DNA from: Delphinus delphis
Taxonomy: Eukaryota; Chordata; Mammalia; Artiodactyla; Delphinidae
Direction of reading: 5' to 3'
Assembly (NCBI RefSeq): GCF_949987515.2
Contig: NC_082697.1
Span: forward strand, 20,281,730-20,345,729
DNA length: 64,000 nucleotides
Program-made: the position numbers and the translations under genes
In this document: positions 11,095 through 22,789 of the stretch, piece after piece
Layout of the letters: each line of letters begins with the position of its first letter
How positions within the stretch are numbered: position 1 is the first letter of the stretch
Notes under the pieces: model-generated
The model's database searches: none
What the model was told of the DNA's origin: nothing
What the model saw: the letters and a program-made list of their open reading frames with translations, nothing else

Positions 11095-11505
11095 GAAACC
11101 CAATTCAAAATACCTTAAGCCAAAAAAAAAAAAAAAAGGAACATATTGGTTCATAAAACTGGGAAGTCTAAGATGTAGAACTGGTCTGATAGACAGCAGA
11201 ATTCAAGTGATGCTGTTGTCAGAACTCTGTGCCTCTCTCTCAGTCTCTTGACTTGGCTCACTTATTCTTTGTTATGTCCTCAGGTAGGCTGCCCCCTGCT
11301 AAGGATGAGCAAGGTAGCCTATGGTAGCCCCAGCTCTATCCTGTCCTTAAGGCTCATAGTCAAAGAAGTCACTATCATCTTTCATGATACAGCCGGAACA
11401 AGTGCCAACAAAGACTCTGGTTGGCCTGGCCTGGGTCACATGCCCACCCCTAAGCAGGAGTGGTGTCAGCCATATGGGCAGAGCAGGACATCTGTAGTCA
11501 AAAGT
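11095..11505 (-). mobile_element. Ancient interspersed repeat, family not assigned
   Basis: Starts 'aacccaattcaaaataccttaagcc' with an A17 run and ends 'gcctgggtcacatgcccaccc'. I recognise this as a recurring old mammalian repeat but cannot assign the family. Confidence 0.4.
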
Positions 11506-11513
11506 TAGGTAGT

Positions 11514-11720
11514 GGGCTTCCCTGGTGGCGCAGTGGTTGAGAGTCCGCCTGCCGATGCAGGGGACACGTGTTCGTGCCCCGGTCCGGGAAGATCCCACAT
11601 GCCGCGGAGCGGCCGGGCCCGTGAGCCATGGCCGCTGGGCCTGTGTGTCCAGAGCCTGTGCTCCACAGTGGGAGAGGCCACAGCAGTGAGAGACCCGCGT
11701 ATCACCAAAAAAAAAAAAAA
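11514..11720 (+). mobile_element. CHR-type SINE (short ~205-bp form)
   Basis: Full-length head GGGCTTCCCTGGTGGCGCAG, tRNA-derived promoter region and A tail ending at 11720. It has lost several CpGs (CATGGCCGCTGGGCCTGTG, CCACAGTGGGAG) compared with 19586 and 60597, so it is older. AAAGTTAG lies just before the head (11501-11508) and after the tail (AGTTAGATCG), a probable partly decayed target-site duplication. Confidence 0.92.
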
Positions 11721-12324
11721 GTTAGATCGTTTCCTAGAAGAATGGGAGCTGGGCAACAAGTTTTATGTTGCCAGCCCATGGTGTCACATTTGTGTCAATG
11801 AGGCTAATTCCAGGCTTACTTATTGAATGTGCCCACATGTTCCTCCCTCCAGAACCTGCTCAGCCAGTGGAAGCTTTGCGAGGCTTTGGCCAATGAAGAC
11901 AACTCTCACCGTAGCTGTAGGCACCATAGTCAAAGGTACAGAGCTGAGAAGCTGAAAGAAAGAGACTCTCCAGAAAAGAGAATCCAAACATGTCACCAAA
12001 CCAAGGAGACCAAAAGCAGGAATGGCAAGCCTAGCTTGGAAGAAGTACAAGAGAGAGAAGAAAGCAGAGGCCAGTGGGTCAAGGCAAGAAGCAGGTGGGC
12101 AGTCCTGGTGCCACCTGGGAGAGAGGCATAACTGGCTTTTACCTCCCTGTCCTTCCTCCGAATTGACACCAGCCCCATCCCTGTCCCTGGAATTTTGTTT
12201 GTCCATTGTGGCTTCTCCAAGGCATTATTCATCAGTCTACTCGTTTCCCTAGATTTTCAACCTCTCCTACAACGCTGGCTCCTTTCTCTCAACATATAAA
12301 ACAGACTCAAGTCTCTCTCATTCG

Positions 12325-12366
12325 AAAAAATAAAATTAAAATTAATAAAATAAAATAAAATAAAAT
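12325..12366 (+). repeat. (TAAAA)n simple repeat
   Basis: Near-pure TAAAA pentamers following a TAAAATTAAAATT lead. It may be the decayed tail of an old retroposon, though no body is recognised upstream. Confidence 0.9.
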
Positions 12367-12974
12367 GCCTTCCCCCACCCCTGCATTACCTTTTACCTAC
12401 AGTAGCATCTCCTGTGGCATGCTAGATATGTGAGGTGTACTCTAGAGCAACGCTGCTCAAATTCTGGTCCACAGACAGGTGCTGTCTGTAAACTGGTTAT
12501 GACCTGTAATAGGTAAGAACGGAAATTGACAGCAAATATTTAAAAACCATAATAACAATTTGACAGAGTAACTCTATGTTCGTTGAATCTAATAAAAATC
12601 ATGTCTTTTGATTTCATTTTTCCAGTAATTCACTTTTATTGTATTTTACAAAAGTATCAATGTGCAACAGGTTGAAAACTAAAAAGAAAAAAATACTGTT
12701 CCTCCTACACAGGTGGTTTGAGAAACACTGTTCTATAGAATTGTTGTTCTATGATATATTCAATGTAAAAAAAAATTAGAATGAGTTACTTAAGAGTAAG
12801 TAAGGAACCAAGTGGGTACCAAGGAAAAAATGTTTAAGTTTCATAATCCAAAAGAATCAGGGTATTCCTCTCTGAGACTGTCAAAGCACACCAATTTATT
12901 AAAGGCGTTCTCTGTAGCATTATCTTAGAACCCCAAGGTTTGAAGAGAACCATGCTAGATTTCAAGACCAACAT

Positions 12975-13045
12975 TCTCTAGCTTATTCTCCAAGCATTGT
13001 TCCTGGCATTCAGAAGGTATTTAGTAAATATTGGTCTGAATAAAC
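12975..13045 (+). mobile_element. L2 tail fragment
   Basis: A short match to the L2 3' end ('cctggcattcagaaggtat', then 'tagtaaatattggtctgaat'). Confidence 0.4.
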
Positions 13046-13067
13046 CCTCTATACAGATTGGCTCCTG

Positions 13068-13600
13068 TTCCAGCTATCTGTTGCTGCATAATAAACCACC
13101 TCAAAACTTAGTAGCTTAAAATAACTATGTATCCTTCTCTCTCAGGTTTCTGTGGATTGACTGGGCTCAGCTGGTGGTTCTCACTTAGGGTCTTTTGTGC
13201 AGACATAGTTACATGGTGGATGATGCTATAGTCATCTGAAGGCTCAACTGGGCTGAACCTCCATGATGACTCCTTCACCTATATATTTGACACCTAAGCT
13301 GGGATGGCTGGAAGAGATGGGGGCTGGCCGGCCATCTCTCTCCACGTGGCCTCTCCATGTGGATAACTTGAGCTTCCTTACATCATGGCAGTCTCAAGGC
13401 ACCAGGACTTCTCGTATAGCAGCTGGCTTCCCCTAATGCAAATGTTCTAAGAAAAAGGAAGTAGAAGGGTTCAATTCTTTGAAAGGCTCACTAGGCCCAG
13501 AAATGACACAGCATCACTTCTTCCATATTCCATTGGTTGAAGCAATCATGAGGCTAGTCATTCCACCTCTCAGTGGGGGAGTAACAATTTGCAGCTCTCC
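13068..13600 (-). mobile_element. Ancient interspersed repeat, family not assigned
   Basis: Typical start (CTATCTGTTGCTGCATAATAA) and internal blocks ('aaaacttagtagcttaaaa', 'atctgaaggctcaactgggct', 'cattggttgaagcaatca'). A related copy lies at 49445-49690. Confidence 0.5.
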
Positions 13601-13689
13601 TTATCTACTGCTGCATCCCTGGCAATATTTCAACCACTAAGTAGCAAAGATCAGGGAGAATAATTATGGAGTTTTTAATTATAATTATT

Positions 13690-13945
13690 ATCATCACCAT
13701 CTTCATCACTTGCTGTATACCAGGGTTACTAGGCTTGGCACTGACAGAGAAAGAGACAGAGAGACAGAGAGATTCCCATTTAATCCTCACAACCATTATT
13801 CTCATTGTATAGAAAGTGAAACTGAAGTTCAGAAAGGTTGAATCATTTGCCCAAGGTCACACAGTGAGTAAGTGACAGAAATAGGACACAAACCCACGTC
13901 TACATGACTGCAGAGTTCAGTCTCGACCACTGACTGATCCACTGA
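13690..13945 (+). mobile_element. MIR
   Basis: Near full MIR core in plus orientation: 'tttaatcctcacaaccatta', 'gaagttcagaaaggttgaat', 'tgcccaaggtcacacagtga', ending 'ctgactgatcc'. A GA/CAGAGA low-complexity stretch (13743-13772) has expanded inside it. Confidence 0.8.
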
Positions 13946-14079
13946 CCCAACACCTCTGATCCATCTCAATTATTCCTCATCCCAATATTGTTTGGTTCAC
14001 ACTTCACTCTTCCCCAGAAGACTCACCTAGCCTGCTTGGCTTTGCATCATGAAGCAAATCTGCTAATAGCTCCTCCTTA

Positions 14080-14260
14080 ATTTCTTTTTTCTTCAAATAA
14101 TGCTCTGTTCATCAGCAATGAGTTGGGAATGACCTGATAGCTCAAACTGCAAGTCATATTTCTGCAGGGAGCCCAAGAGGGGCTGCCAAAGTACCTCTCA
14201 GCCCAGCCAGGTTGAGCAGGTAATTAGATTGAATCCTCTCCTTGGCTCAGTTTCCTTCCC
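14080..14260. promoter_or_regulatory. Candidate conserved non-coding element
   Basis: A repeat-free stretch with TCCTCCTTAATTTC, AAATAATGCTC, GGTAATTAGATTGAATCC and CAAACTGCAAGTCATATTTC. It resembles vertebrate enhancer-like DNA in composition only. No alignment was possible. Confidence 0.15.
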
Positions 14261-14639
14261 AGGCAGACTGGCTATTGAGCAATCCATTCTCCAGGCACTA
14301 ATACATCACCTGGGAGCACCCGGCCATGATGGATGAGCTGGACCATCAGCGGAGCCCACAATGGATGGGTGTCATTCATCACTGCAGGAAGCTGATGGAG
14401 CCATGAGTTACTCAGGCTGTAGTACCTTCCAGCCCCATTGGGGCCAGAGCCAGGAGGACTGGGGCTGGAGGAGGGAGGTACAGAGCTAAGAGGACTTCTC
14501 TGGGAGATGTGCCAGCAACCATGGGTACATTCTGTCTGAACCACTTCAAAGCAGGGAGATGTCTAATGGAGGCTGCAGCTGGGACAAGGAGCATATAAGG
14601 AAAGGAGAATGTAATAGATAAGATCATGGGTTTTGGAAA

Positions 14640-14800
14640 TCATACTTGCCTGGCATGTGCCCTTGCCCTGTCTTTTCCTTGCTCTGTAAGCTCAAGCAAG
14701 GCATTCATCTCTCCAGAGCTCAGTTTCCCCATCTCATTTCAGGTGCTCCTTTACAGTTCTCATGGTGGTTAGGCAGGGCCATGTGAAAAGTTCCAGTTAG
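14640..14800 (-). mobile_element. MIR fragment
   Basis: Reverse MIR: 'gctcaagcaaggcattcatct', 'gagctcagtttccccatctc'. Diverged. Confidence 0.6.
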
Positions 14801-15087
14801 TGAAATATACATGCAAGGAGCAAGAGTCACATCTGACTGAGGCCATGAAAGGCCCCCATGAGATTCTCAGCCTCTCTTCCCCTGCCATTAACAACCAAGG
14901 AGCCTCGTGTTAAGATATCAGAACCACAGGATCAGAAGAGCCTGGATGGCTGATCACCTGGAAGAGCAATGCCCTGGAGGGTTGCACAGATCCTCTCTGG
15001 CTTGAGTCAGCAAGAGATAAACCCTCGATAGGCTAAGTCATTGAGGTCGTGGGCTGTTTGTTACCACAGCGTAACCTAGCCTATCCT

Positions 15088-15365
15088 GACAAATACTCTG
15101 TATCAGAGGTCGGCAGAGAGCAAGATGGTAAATATTCTAGACCTTGTGGGCCAGATGGTCTCTTACATTCTTTGGGTTTTTTGTTTGTTTATTTGTTTGC
15201 TTGGGTTTTTTGTTTTTTGTCTGTTTATTTGGGTTTGGGGTTTGTTTATCTGTTTGCTTGTTTGTTTACAATTCTTGAAAAATATAAAAACCATTGTTAG
15301 CTTGTGGGCCTACAAAATAAGCTACAGGCTGGATTTGACAAACGGGTTATAGTTCACAAACCCCT
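15088..15365 (+). mobile_element. Old DNA-transposon-like repeat with expanded TTTG tract
   Basis: Same family as 31035-31262 and 62582-62760: 'gtaaatattctagaccttgtg', 'ggccagatggtctcttac', and an end near 'ggctggatttgacaaacggg'. A TTTG/TTTA-rich stretch (15171-15270) has expanded inside it and creates long Phe/Leu/Val frames that are not genes. The family name is not certain. Confidence 0.6.
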
Positions 15366-15367
15366 TG

Positions 15368-15470
15368 TCTTAAATCATAGGATTGCTGTGAGAATTAAAT
15401 GAGATGTGAACATAAACATTATTTAAATGTTAGCTGCTGCTACTGTAATAGTGGTAATTATAATTGTCTG
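15368..15470 (-). mobile_element. MIR fragment
   Basis: Reverse MIR piece ('ggattgctgtgagaattaaat', 'gagatgtgaacataaa'). Partial. Confidence 0.5.
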
Positions 15471-16034
15471 TAAATAGTAGATATTTATGCCAGACACTGC
15501 TCTAGACCCTGGTGATTCTCAGTGACAAGATAATAAGGAGCTTCCTTTGGGGTTGTTGCTGTTATTTGTTGTTATGGTGGTGGCAGTGGTGGTAGTGATT
15601 GTGATGGGGCGGGGGAGGTGTAAAAATTTGAATCCAATCCACAGGGCCTAAGTCCTTGTTTCTGGTATGATTTGGGACAACTATCAGGTCAGGGGCCTGA
15701 AAGATGCACCCTCTTGTTCAAATCCTGTGGTTTCCAGGGATAAAATTATCTGGTCTTTCCATGTGACCCCCATAACACTAATAACATTTAAATAGCCCAA
15801 GTTCACATTGCATCCGGCCCAGTGTTAACTCCCTCCTCACCACACACAGCCCAAACCAATGTTCCTGTACAGCCCCCTGTAGCTGCGGGAGGCTCAAAGC
15901 TGCCTTGCTCACCCCGGTGCAGACAGGTGTAGACCCCTGGGCTAGATGGTGTTTGCACCCAGGTTTTGCTTGGATCAGGAGAAACCCTCCTTCATGTCTA
16001 TGGCTTCAGATGTGGTTTCCATAGTAGTCCACAC

Positions 16035-16265
16035 CTGCATTTACCAAAGGCCTACTATGTGCCAGAAACAATCCCAAGTAATCCTCATGACTCATCAGCC
16101 ATGGGTTGCATTATTCCCATTTTTCAGGTGAGGAAACTGAGGCTCAGAGAGGTGATGAAACTTGCCCAGGGCTACATGGTACATAAGTGGTGACCAGGGC
16201 ATGCAAACACAGACCAGCATTTACTGACTCCAGAGTCCATGTGTTCTTCCTACAAAACCACACTG
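16035..16265 (+). mobile_element. MIR
   Basis: Clear plus-strand MIR: 'ggcctactatgtgccagaaac', 'gtgaggaaactgaggctcag', 'aacttgcccagggctacatgg', with the end near 'gtccatgtgttcttcc'. Confidence 0.85.
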
Positions 16266-16546
16266 CTTCTACAGAGGAAAGACTTATGCCCCAGAGAAAC
16301 ATGCCCCAAGGAGGCACTGATTCTGAGAGCCACGCCCACTTTGTGGGGGATGTGGGAATTTACCTTAAAATACTAGCTAGCCAGGCACAGTGATCAACAC
16401 TTCCTCCATCCTGTGACCATGGCAGACATGGCTAATTGATCATAACACTCTTTCCCATTAAGGCCAGACTTAAGTTTCACAGAGAGCACCAACCATTACA
16501 GTGGACCAGGGTTAGGACACAAAGCTGAGCTAGACTCTGACCTTCT

Positions 16547-16640
16547 TGAACGTAGGGATGTTTGATTCCTTTCTGAAACTCCACCACCTGTGCAAAGCCT
16601 GGAAACAATAGATGCTCACCCAGCATGGGGCCTGGCAGGC
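16547..16640 (+). mobile_element. L2 tail fragment
   Basis: A diverged L2 3' end ('gaacgtagggatgtttgattc', then 'ggaaacaatagatgctcac'). Confidence 0.4.
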
Positions 16641-16779
16641 TCTAGATGCTTCCCAATTGCAAAATAAAGTCAGACAGACCTCTCTTTGGGATTCTGGTGA
16701 TGGGAGGATGCGGTCACACCTGTGGTGACTTGGAAAGTTGATAGCTCATTACTCACTTCTAAGAGCATCCATGGATAAA

Positions 16780-17605
16780 CAGGTTCCTCCTACAAATAGC
16801 ACCACCATCCATCCAGATGCTCAAACTGGCAGCTAGAATCATCCCTGCCTCCTCCTTACCTCATCCCCTCATCCAATCCATCAGCAAGTCCTTCTGACCC
16901 AAACTCCCAAACACACCTGAGACCCAGCCATTTCTCTCCATCTCATGCACCTCAACACAGCCCAGGCCACCATCCTTTCTTCCAGAACAACTTCAGCATC
17001 CCACCTCTGGTCTCCCTGCTTTTCCTCTTGCCCCTCTTCAACCTGCCCTCCATGTTGCAGCCATAGGGATATTTGCAAAATGAAAACAAAACCATGTTAT
17101 TCCCCAAAATGCTTCTCATTGCTCTTAGCAGAAATCCCACTTCCCTCTCATCACCTTCAAAGCCCTGTAAGGTCTGAGCCCTGCCTACCCCTCCCACACC
17201 ACAGGGCACCACTCTCCCACTTTCCCGCACAACACCCTGGTCTCTTCTTGATGTCTATGACACACCAAGCCCTTCCCACCTTGGGGCCTCTGCTAATGCC
17301 TGAAATGACCTTCCTTCATTCTCCACAGCCAGCTCCTTGGAGGTCTTTGGAGAGGCCTTCACTGACCCTCCCCATCTAAGTAATTCTTCTCACCCCACCT
17401 TGAATCTCATCACCACATTCATTTCCTCCTTAGCACTTCCCACAAGCAAAATATTCCTTTCATTTATTTGTTTGGTAGATGTATTATCCTTACTGGGCTG
17501 TGAGCTCCATACGGACAGACTCTGTCCATATCACGACAGTGTCCCCAGGGCTCAGCACAGGGCCTGCCACATAGCAGAAACTCAATAAATATTTGTTGAA
17601 TATTT
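16780..17605 (+). mobile_element. Long L2 3' end
   Basis: About 800 bp of L2 tail. It runs through 'catccaatccatcagcaag', 'ccaggccaccatcctttct', 'aggtctgagccctgcctacc', 'ggggcctctgctaatgcctg', 'gaggccttcactgaccctcc' and 'ctgtgagctccatac', and ends AATAAATATTTGTTGAAT. It is the longest L2 piece in the window. Proline-rich frames in it (such as 16945-17379) are not host genes. Confidence 0.75.
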
Positions 17606-18204
17606 ATAATCCACAGCAAGGAAACCTCCCAGCAGGGTCCACAGCTCCCCGTTCCCTGACACATCCCTGTCCCACCATGCTCCCAGCCCTCACAGTCACC
17701 TGCTTTCGCCAGCCACTGTCACTTTACCTGCAGCCCTCTCCCCACACGGACTTCCGAGAAAGGTCCAGAAGCAGAGAAAGTGTCCTCTGTGCCTTTGTGT
17801 CCTCAAAGCCCAGGACAGTGGGCAGGTGCACAGGAAAGGTTGATGATGAAGCAAGAACTCCGCTGTGAAGCAGCATTGCAGACCAGGTGGGGGGAGGAGG
17901 GGAAGCGGCAGAATCTCGCTGATGTCATCTGAGAGTCCCCTGAAGGATCTTTGAGAATTCAAGAAGAATGTTAGAGAGGCCAGAAGATAAATAATGTACT
18001 GATTTTCCAAGAAAAGGAAACCGTCAGATTCAATCCCAAGAAAAATTGTAGACCTTCTTATTAACTGGTCAGTTGGCAACTAATTTACCAAAAATGAGGC
18101 AATTACCAAGATCTAAGGTCCATCCCTGGAGAATGTCAAGTGAAACTATTCTAATTTCCTTTTTGACAAGGTGCCCATGCTTGGGACAGATAATAGCTGT
18201 ATTA

Positions 18205-18720
18205 TAGACAAGTATTCACTCAACAAATATTTATGGAGGGGCCACCCTATGCAGGCTCTGTGCTTGCAGTGAGGACGCAGTGTGAATAAAAAGGGCAGAA
18301 CCCAGGTCCTGGTGGTGGATGCATGAGGTGTGAGGCACGGCCAGCACACAGCCAGGTAGCATATACGGTCTGACCAACGGCAATGAGCTCATGGAGAAAA
18401 ACTGGGCAAGTGAAGGGGATAGATTGATGGGGAGGGAGCCCAGAGCATCCAGTAGGGTGGCTGGGGAAGGTCTCACAAAGGGGCCATCTTGGCTAAGATT
18501 GAAGAAGGTGGGAGAGGGAGCCAGGCAGATACCTGGGGCTTGAGCATCCCAAGGAGAGCGAAAAGCCTGCACTGAGGCCAAGGTGTGTGTGCTAGGTTGT
18601 ATGAGGAACAGCAGACCGGTGTGGTCAGAGCAGAGGGAGAGAGGGGGGAGTGGGGAGAGTGGATGGAATGGGACGGGGATGCAGAACAAGGGCGTTGTAA
18701 GGATCTGGCTTTGACTGAGA
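18205..18720 (-). mobile_element. L2 fragment
   Basis: The reverse of the L2 end: 'tcaacaaatatttatggagg', 'gggtggctggggaaggtctc', 'gagcatcccaaggagagcg', 'gaggaacagcagaccggtgt'. The order matches the same family as 16780-17605 on the other strand. Confidence 0.7.
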
Positions 18721-18849
18721 GTATATGAGGAAGGTAGCTGGTTCGGTACAGCAACTCAGACTCAACCAAGATAGAAGAACATGCCCCTTAAATGTTTCTC
18801 GGAAACATTAATGAAATAAACAAGGGAATGGGAGAATATGTTCAAAGAG

Positions 18850-19370
18850 GGCTTTTGCAATCAAAGACGCAGGTCCGGTACACAACTCCTATGACCCACC
18901 AATTTCACTCCTAGGTATATACACAACAGAAGAATGAACCAGGTTCACCAAAAAGGCATGTTCCAGGACGTTCACAGCAGAGCTGTTCACAAGTGCCAGA
19001 AATGCCAGAAATGCAACAACAGAAGAACAGAGAAGTACCTTGCCGTGTACTCACACAGTGGGATATGCCACAGCAGAGAATGAATGTTATACAACTTCAT
19101 GCCATAATATGTGTGAATCTCACAAAAAGGATGTGAAAGAAAGAAGCCAGAAACAAGAGTTTTATACAGTATGATTCCATCTATAAAAAGTTCAAAAATG
19201 GGCAAAACCGATCTATACTCTTAGAAGTTAGGACAGGAGGACTTAGCGCTTGATCTGGCTGCTGGTCACTTGAGAATGTTAGGTTTGTGAAAACCGTCAA
19301 GCTGCACATGTATAATCTGTGTACTTTTCTATTTGATGCGACGCTTCCAAAAAATTGCTAATGAAAATAA
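18850..19370 (+). mobile_element. Ancient L1M 3' region
   Basis: A strongly diverged L1 3' region: 'accaatttcactcctaggtat', 'gttcacagcagagctgttc', 'acagtatgattccatctat', 'tcacttgagaatgttaggt'. All frames are broken. Confidence 0.65.
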
Positions 19371-19394
19371 TTTAGTTTAGGTAAAACCAATAAA

Positions 19395-19860
19395 TTAGCC
19401 TGACTGATTTTAAAATAAAGACCTGGGTTGATTCAAGTTCTATTACTTATTAGCAGAGTAACTGGGCAAATCACACAGTCTCAGTTTTCTTATCTCTAAA
19501 AGGGAGGCCGCAAATAAAACCTACAGAGTCTATCACAGAGATACTGCGAGGGTCAAATGAAAAGCACACATAAAAGTCCTTTAGAGGGCTTCCCTGGTGA
19601 CGCAGTGCTTGAGAGTCCGCCTGCCGATGCGAGGGACACGGGTTCGTGCCCCGGTCCGGGAAGACCCCACATGCCGCGGAGCGGCTGGGCCCGTGAGCCA
19701 CGGCCACTGAGCCTGTGCGTCCGGAGCCTGTGCTCCGCAACGGGAGAGACCACGACGGTGAGAGGCCCGCGTACTGCAAAAAAAAAAAAAAAAAAAAAAA
19801 AGTCCTTTAGAAAATAACTCTCACGATACTAATGTTAGTTGTTACTTATGAAACCTCATC
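19395..19860 (-). mobile_element. MIR split by a CHR SINE
   Basis: Reverse MIR body at 19395-19571 ('gcagagtaactgggcaaatc', 'tctcagttttcttatctct') continuing at 19812-19860 after the SINE at 19586-19800. The TSD AAAAGTCCTTTAGA belongs to the MIR target. Confidence 0.65.
19586..19800 (+). mobile_element. Young CHR-type SINE
   Basis: Full-length, CpG-rich copy with an uninterrupted A tail of about 24. It is flanked by a perfect 14-bp target-site duplication AAAAGTCCTTTAGA (19572-19585 and 19798-19811, the copy overlapping the tail). The intact CpGs, pure tail and perfect TSD argue for recent insertion, into a MIR. Confidence 0.95.
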
Positions 19861-19999
19861 TTAGGAGTGCTCAGGATTGTACAAGTCTCTGGAGGTGGAC
19901 CATGGACTCCGTTCTTGCCATGCTATCTTACAACTTTGTAAATTACTTGTGTGAAGATTTAGAAGGTGAACACTGCCCTTCAGGCTGAGAAATAACTGA

Positions 20000-20270
20000 T
20001 TCGGCAGAATCAAAAGGAGCTCAGCAAACAGGAAGATTGGAACACAACCAACAGAAGAAACTCAACAAGGATAATTCTAGGGTCACACATTGAGGTTCAA
20101 AGCATGCATCGCCTAAGCATAGCTCCGGCGCAGGGAAAGAGAATTCGGAACCCTGTTGAGCTTCCCGTAAATTATAGGATTGTTTTGACAGCAATAGGAG
20201 TATGGCTCGTGAGAAGGCGTTCCTCTTCAGTGCTTCATGCTGTGCAGAGCACATCTAGAGCCCCAAGTCC
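20000..20270. promoter_or_regulatory. Candidate conserved non-coding element
   Basis: A repeat-free block between two SINEs, with stretches such as CGTAAATTATAGGATTGTTTT and GCATGCATCGCCTAAGCATA. The frames crossing it show no domain. Conservation is a guess. Confidence 0.15.
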
Positions 20271-20706
20271 CCTTCGGGGTCTGCCCTTCCCTGTTCCAAC
20301 ACAAACCAACGCGGATGAGACCTGTGTTTGGCAGAACATCAGCAAGGTTCTAGCAAGTGATTGTGGACATGGTTTACACTGCCCTTCACCACAGACCTGG
20401 ACTCCTGAAGGTGGTAATGAGGACTTCGGGCCTCCCTACCTCCACTCAGCATGAGGGTCCATCACCAATACCTCAATTTCCTTCAGCAGAGATGGGGCTG
20501 CAGTGAGTGAGCCCCATGGCAGACAGAAGGTACTTGGCACTATTATCAGCCCCTGGTTCCAGTCAAAAGAAAGGCCCAGAGACTCAGGACCGATGTGGGG
20601 GCAAGACAGGAGACACTGGTGGCCAATACCTGGGACAACCAGTCACAACCCAAAACCCCTCCCTTGGACCCTGTCTTCTGCCATTTTCAGTCACCACTAT
20701 GTTTTT

Positions 20707-20915
20707 TGTTTTTTTTTTTTTTTGCGGTATGCGGGCCTCTCACTGCTGTGGCCTCTCCCATTGTGGAGCACAGGCTCCGGACGCGCAGGCCCAGCGGCCA
20801 TGGCTCACGGGCCTAGCCGCTCCGCGGCATGTGGGATCTTCCCGGACCGGGGCACGAACCCGTGTCCCCTGCATCGGCAGGTGGACTCTTAACCACTACG
20901 CCACCAGGGAAGCCC
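20707..20915 (-). mobile_element. CHR-type SINE (short form)
   Basis: Minus orientation, T tail at 20702-20723, head at 20915. The flanking 15-bp repeat CACCACTATGTTTTT (20692-20706) versus CACCGCTATGTTTTT (20916-20930) differs by one base. The frames at 20503-20932 are SINE read-through. Confidence 0.93.
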
Positions 20916-21956
20916 CACCGCTATGTTTTTAAGGAAAGGTGAACTGGGAGTCTGCCTTTGGGACACACCTGCTGGAGGTCATCCCCAGACCCAGGGACTC
21001 ACACGAGAGTCACAGCTGGGGTGGGTTCAGGCTTGTAGCTCCCTGAACCTCAACAGGAGGCAGATAGAGAAGAAGGGGAAGCTGGGACTGGATGAGTGAA
21101 GGCTGACCACCCAGCTGTGGGCCTGGCTCCGAGGTGGGGAGGTCAGCCATCCAGGATCCAATGTCCAAAAAGAGAAAGGGCAAATTCAGCTCTACTCAGC
21201 CTAGATCAACATCCAGATGGGTCTGACCCAGAGCAGGACACAAGACAGTGCCTGGGGACAGAGCAACAGGGTCCAGGGGGATGGGGAAGTGTCAAGAGAG
21301 GGCCAGGAGTCAGGGCCCCAGCCAAGCAAAATGGAATGAGCACAGGAACTTCCAGACCTGAAAGACCATGAGAGCTGGTCACTCCATCAATGGGTAAGTT
21401 TTGAGTATAACCACATGACCAAGAGCCAGAGAAATCGTGCAGTTTCAGGTAGCTGAGGAAGTCTAGGACTTGGTGGACATTAGGTCTCCACCAGCATTGA
21501 GGCCAGCAGGCTTAAGGGTCAGGAGTAGAGGCAGGCCCCCTGTCCTGCTGGCCTCATCCACATGGAGCCATGGTCTTTAATGGGATCTGCCAGGTACGGC
21601 AGGGCTTCTGGAAATGATAGTGACCCATCTCAGGCCAGGGGCCTGGCCCTGCCCTGCCAAGCCTGTCACAGCTGTGCACATTGTCTATTGAAACCTCCCT
21701 CCAGGAACCTGGCCGTTGCAGAAGAAAGCCAAGTCACATCTGTTTGCCAAGCGGAAGAATTCCTTTGGCAGAAATCTTGGAAAAGCCATTCTTGGAGGCA
21801 CGGGTCACACAGACCTTTCCACCGTCCTCCAGAGCCACCCTCCACTGGCTCCCAGAGTCCGATCGTTCTGCCCAACTCCAGCACTGTCTCCTCAGCAGAT
21901 GGTCACCTTGCGGATGATCCCAGGGAAGCCAGAACTCTCCCACTGCTTGTTCTTTA

Positions 21957-22085
21957 CTGAAGCCCACACGCCTAGAGCCCGTGCTCCGCAACAACAGAAG
22001 CCACCGCAATGAGAAGCCCGCGCGCAGCAACGAAGACCCAATGCAGCCAAAATAAATAAATAAATAATATTTACTTAAAAAATAA
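21957..22085 (+). mobile_element. 5'-truncated long-form CHR SINE
   Basis: Contains only the 3' part of the long CHR element ('cctagagcccgtgctccgca', 'agcaacgaagacccaatgc') and a (AAAT)n tail. The 3' tail motif matches that of the long copy at 35308. Weak flanking repeat TTTACT (21955 side and 22071 side). Confidence 0.8.
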
Positions 22086-22379
22086 ATAAATCCACTCCTA
22101 TTGCTGTTGTTCTGTTCCGACTCTAGGGCATTTCCAAAACTCAGAGAGACTTTTCCACATCGGCTGCTTTGGACCATGGTTTCCAGTTGTCCATTCCCAA
22201 GGGAAAACTCAACCCCCACGATTACCCCTGGCCGTCAGAATCTGGGTCCCAGGCTGCTCTCCATGGTGGCGGATGTTGCTGTTGTGTTCCTTCTGTGCAT
22301 GTGTTAAAATTTTGAAAATCATAACAAAGGTTGGCTTCTGGAGTTGCACAAGCTGAGGCCTCACAATGCTTGCTGTCGT

Positions 22380-22560
22380 AGAGGAGCTGATTGCCCAACT
22401 CCATTTATCAAAGTGTCACTTCTCTGACAGGCCCTAATAAATATCCTGCCAGAGACCCCGCACCTGGCAGCCGTGCCACTCGGCAACACGCCGCTAACCT
22501 AATTTGCTAATTGCTGCTTTCCCCATTAATTTTAGCCCTGTCTTGTTTGGTGTTGACATG
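22380..22560. promoter_or_regulatory. Candidate conserved non-coding element
   Basis: Repeat-free block with TTTATCAAAGTG (TCF/LEF core), CCTAATTTGCTAATTGCTG and CCCCATTAATTTTAGCCC. The motif clustering is suggestive only. Confidence 0.25.
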
Positions 22561-22789
22561 GAGGAAAAAGAAATAGGGTGGAAAAAACAGACAGGAAAGA
22601 AAATATCTCGGGGTCCCCCAGCATCCACCCCATCCTCCCAGCCCTTCACACAAGCACTTGCTCACACTCACACCTAAATACCAACTTCCTTCCCCTCTCT
22701 TTTTCTCATCACGGCTGGTGGAGATTGAACATTTAAAGGTGCAGGGGTCAGATTTGCCAAACCAGAAATCAAGACACATGCCTGATAGT

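Noticed and set aside
11514..11580. tRNA-like sequence
   Set aside because: The tRNA resemblance is the promoter of the CHR SINE, not a tRNA gene.
15049..15352. Phe/Leu/Val-rich frames resembling membrane helices
   Set aside because: Translation of a TTTG/TTTA expansion inside an old repeat.
20503..20932. 129-141 codon frames
   Set aside because: Over a third of each is the CHR SINE at 20707-20915; the same peptide pattern recurs at 11512, 19557, 35367, 42306 and 60616.
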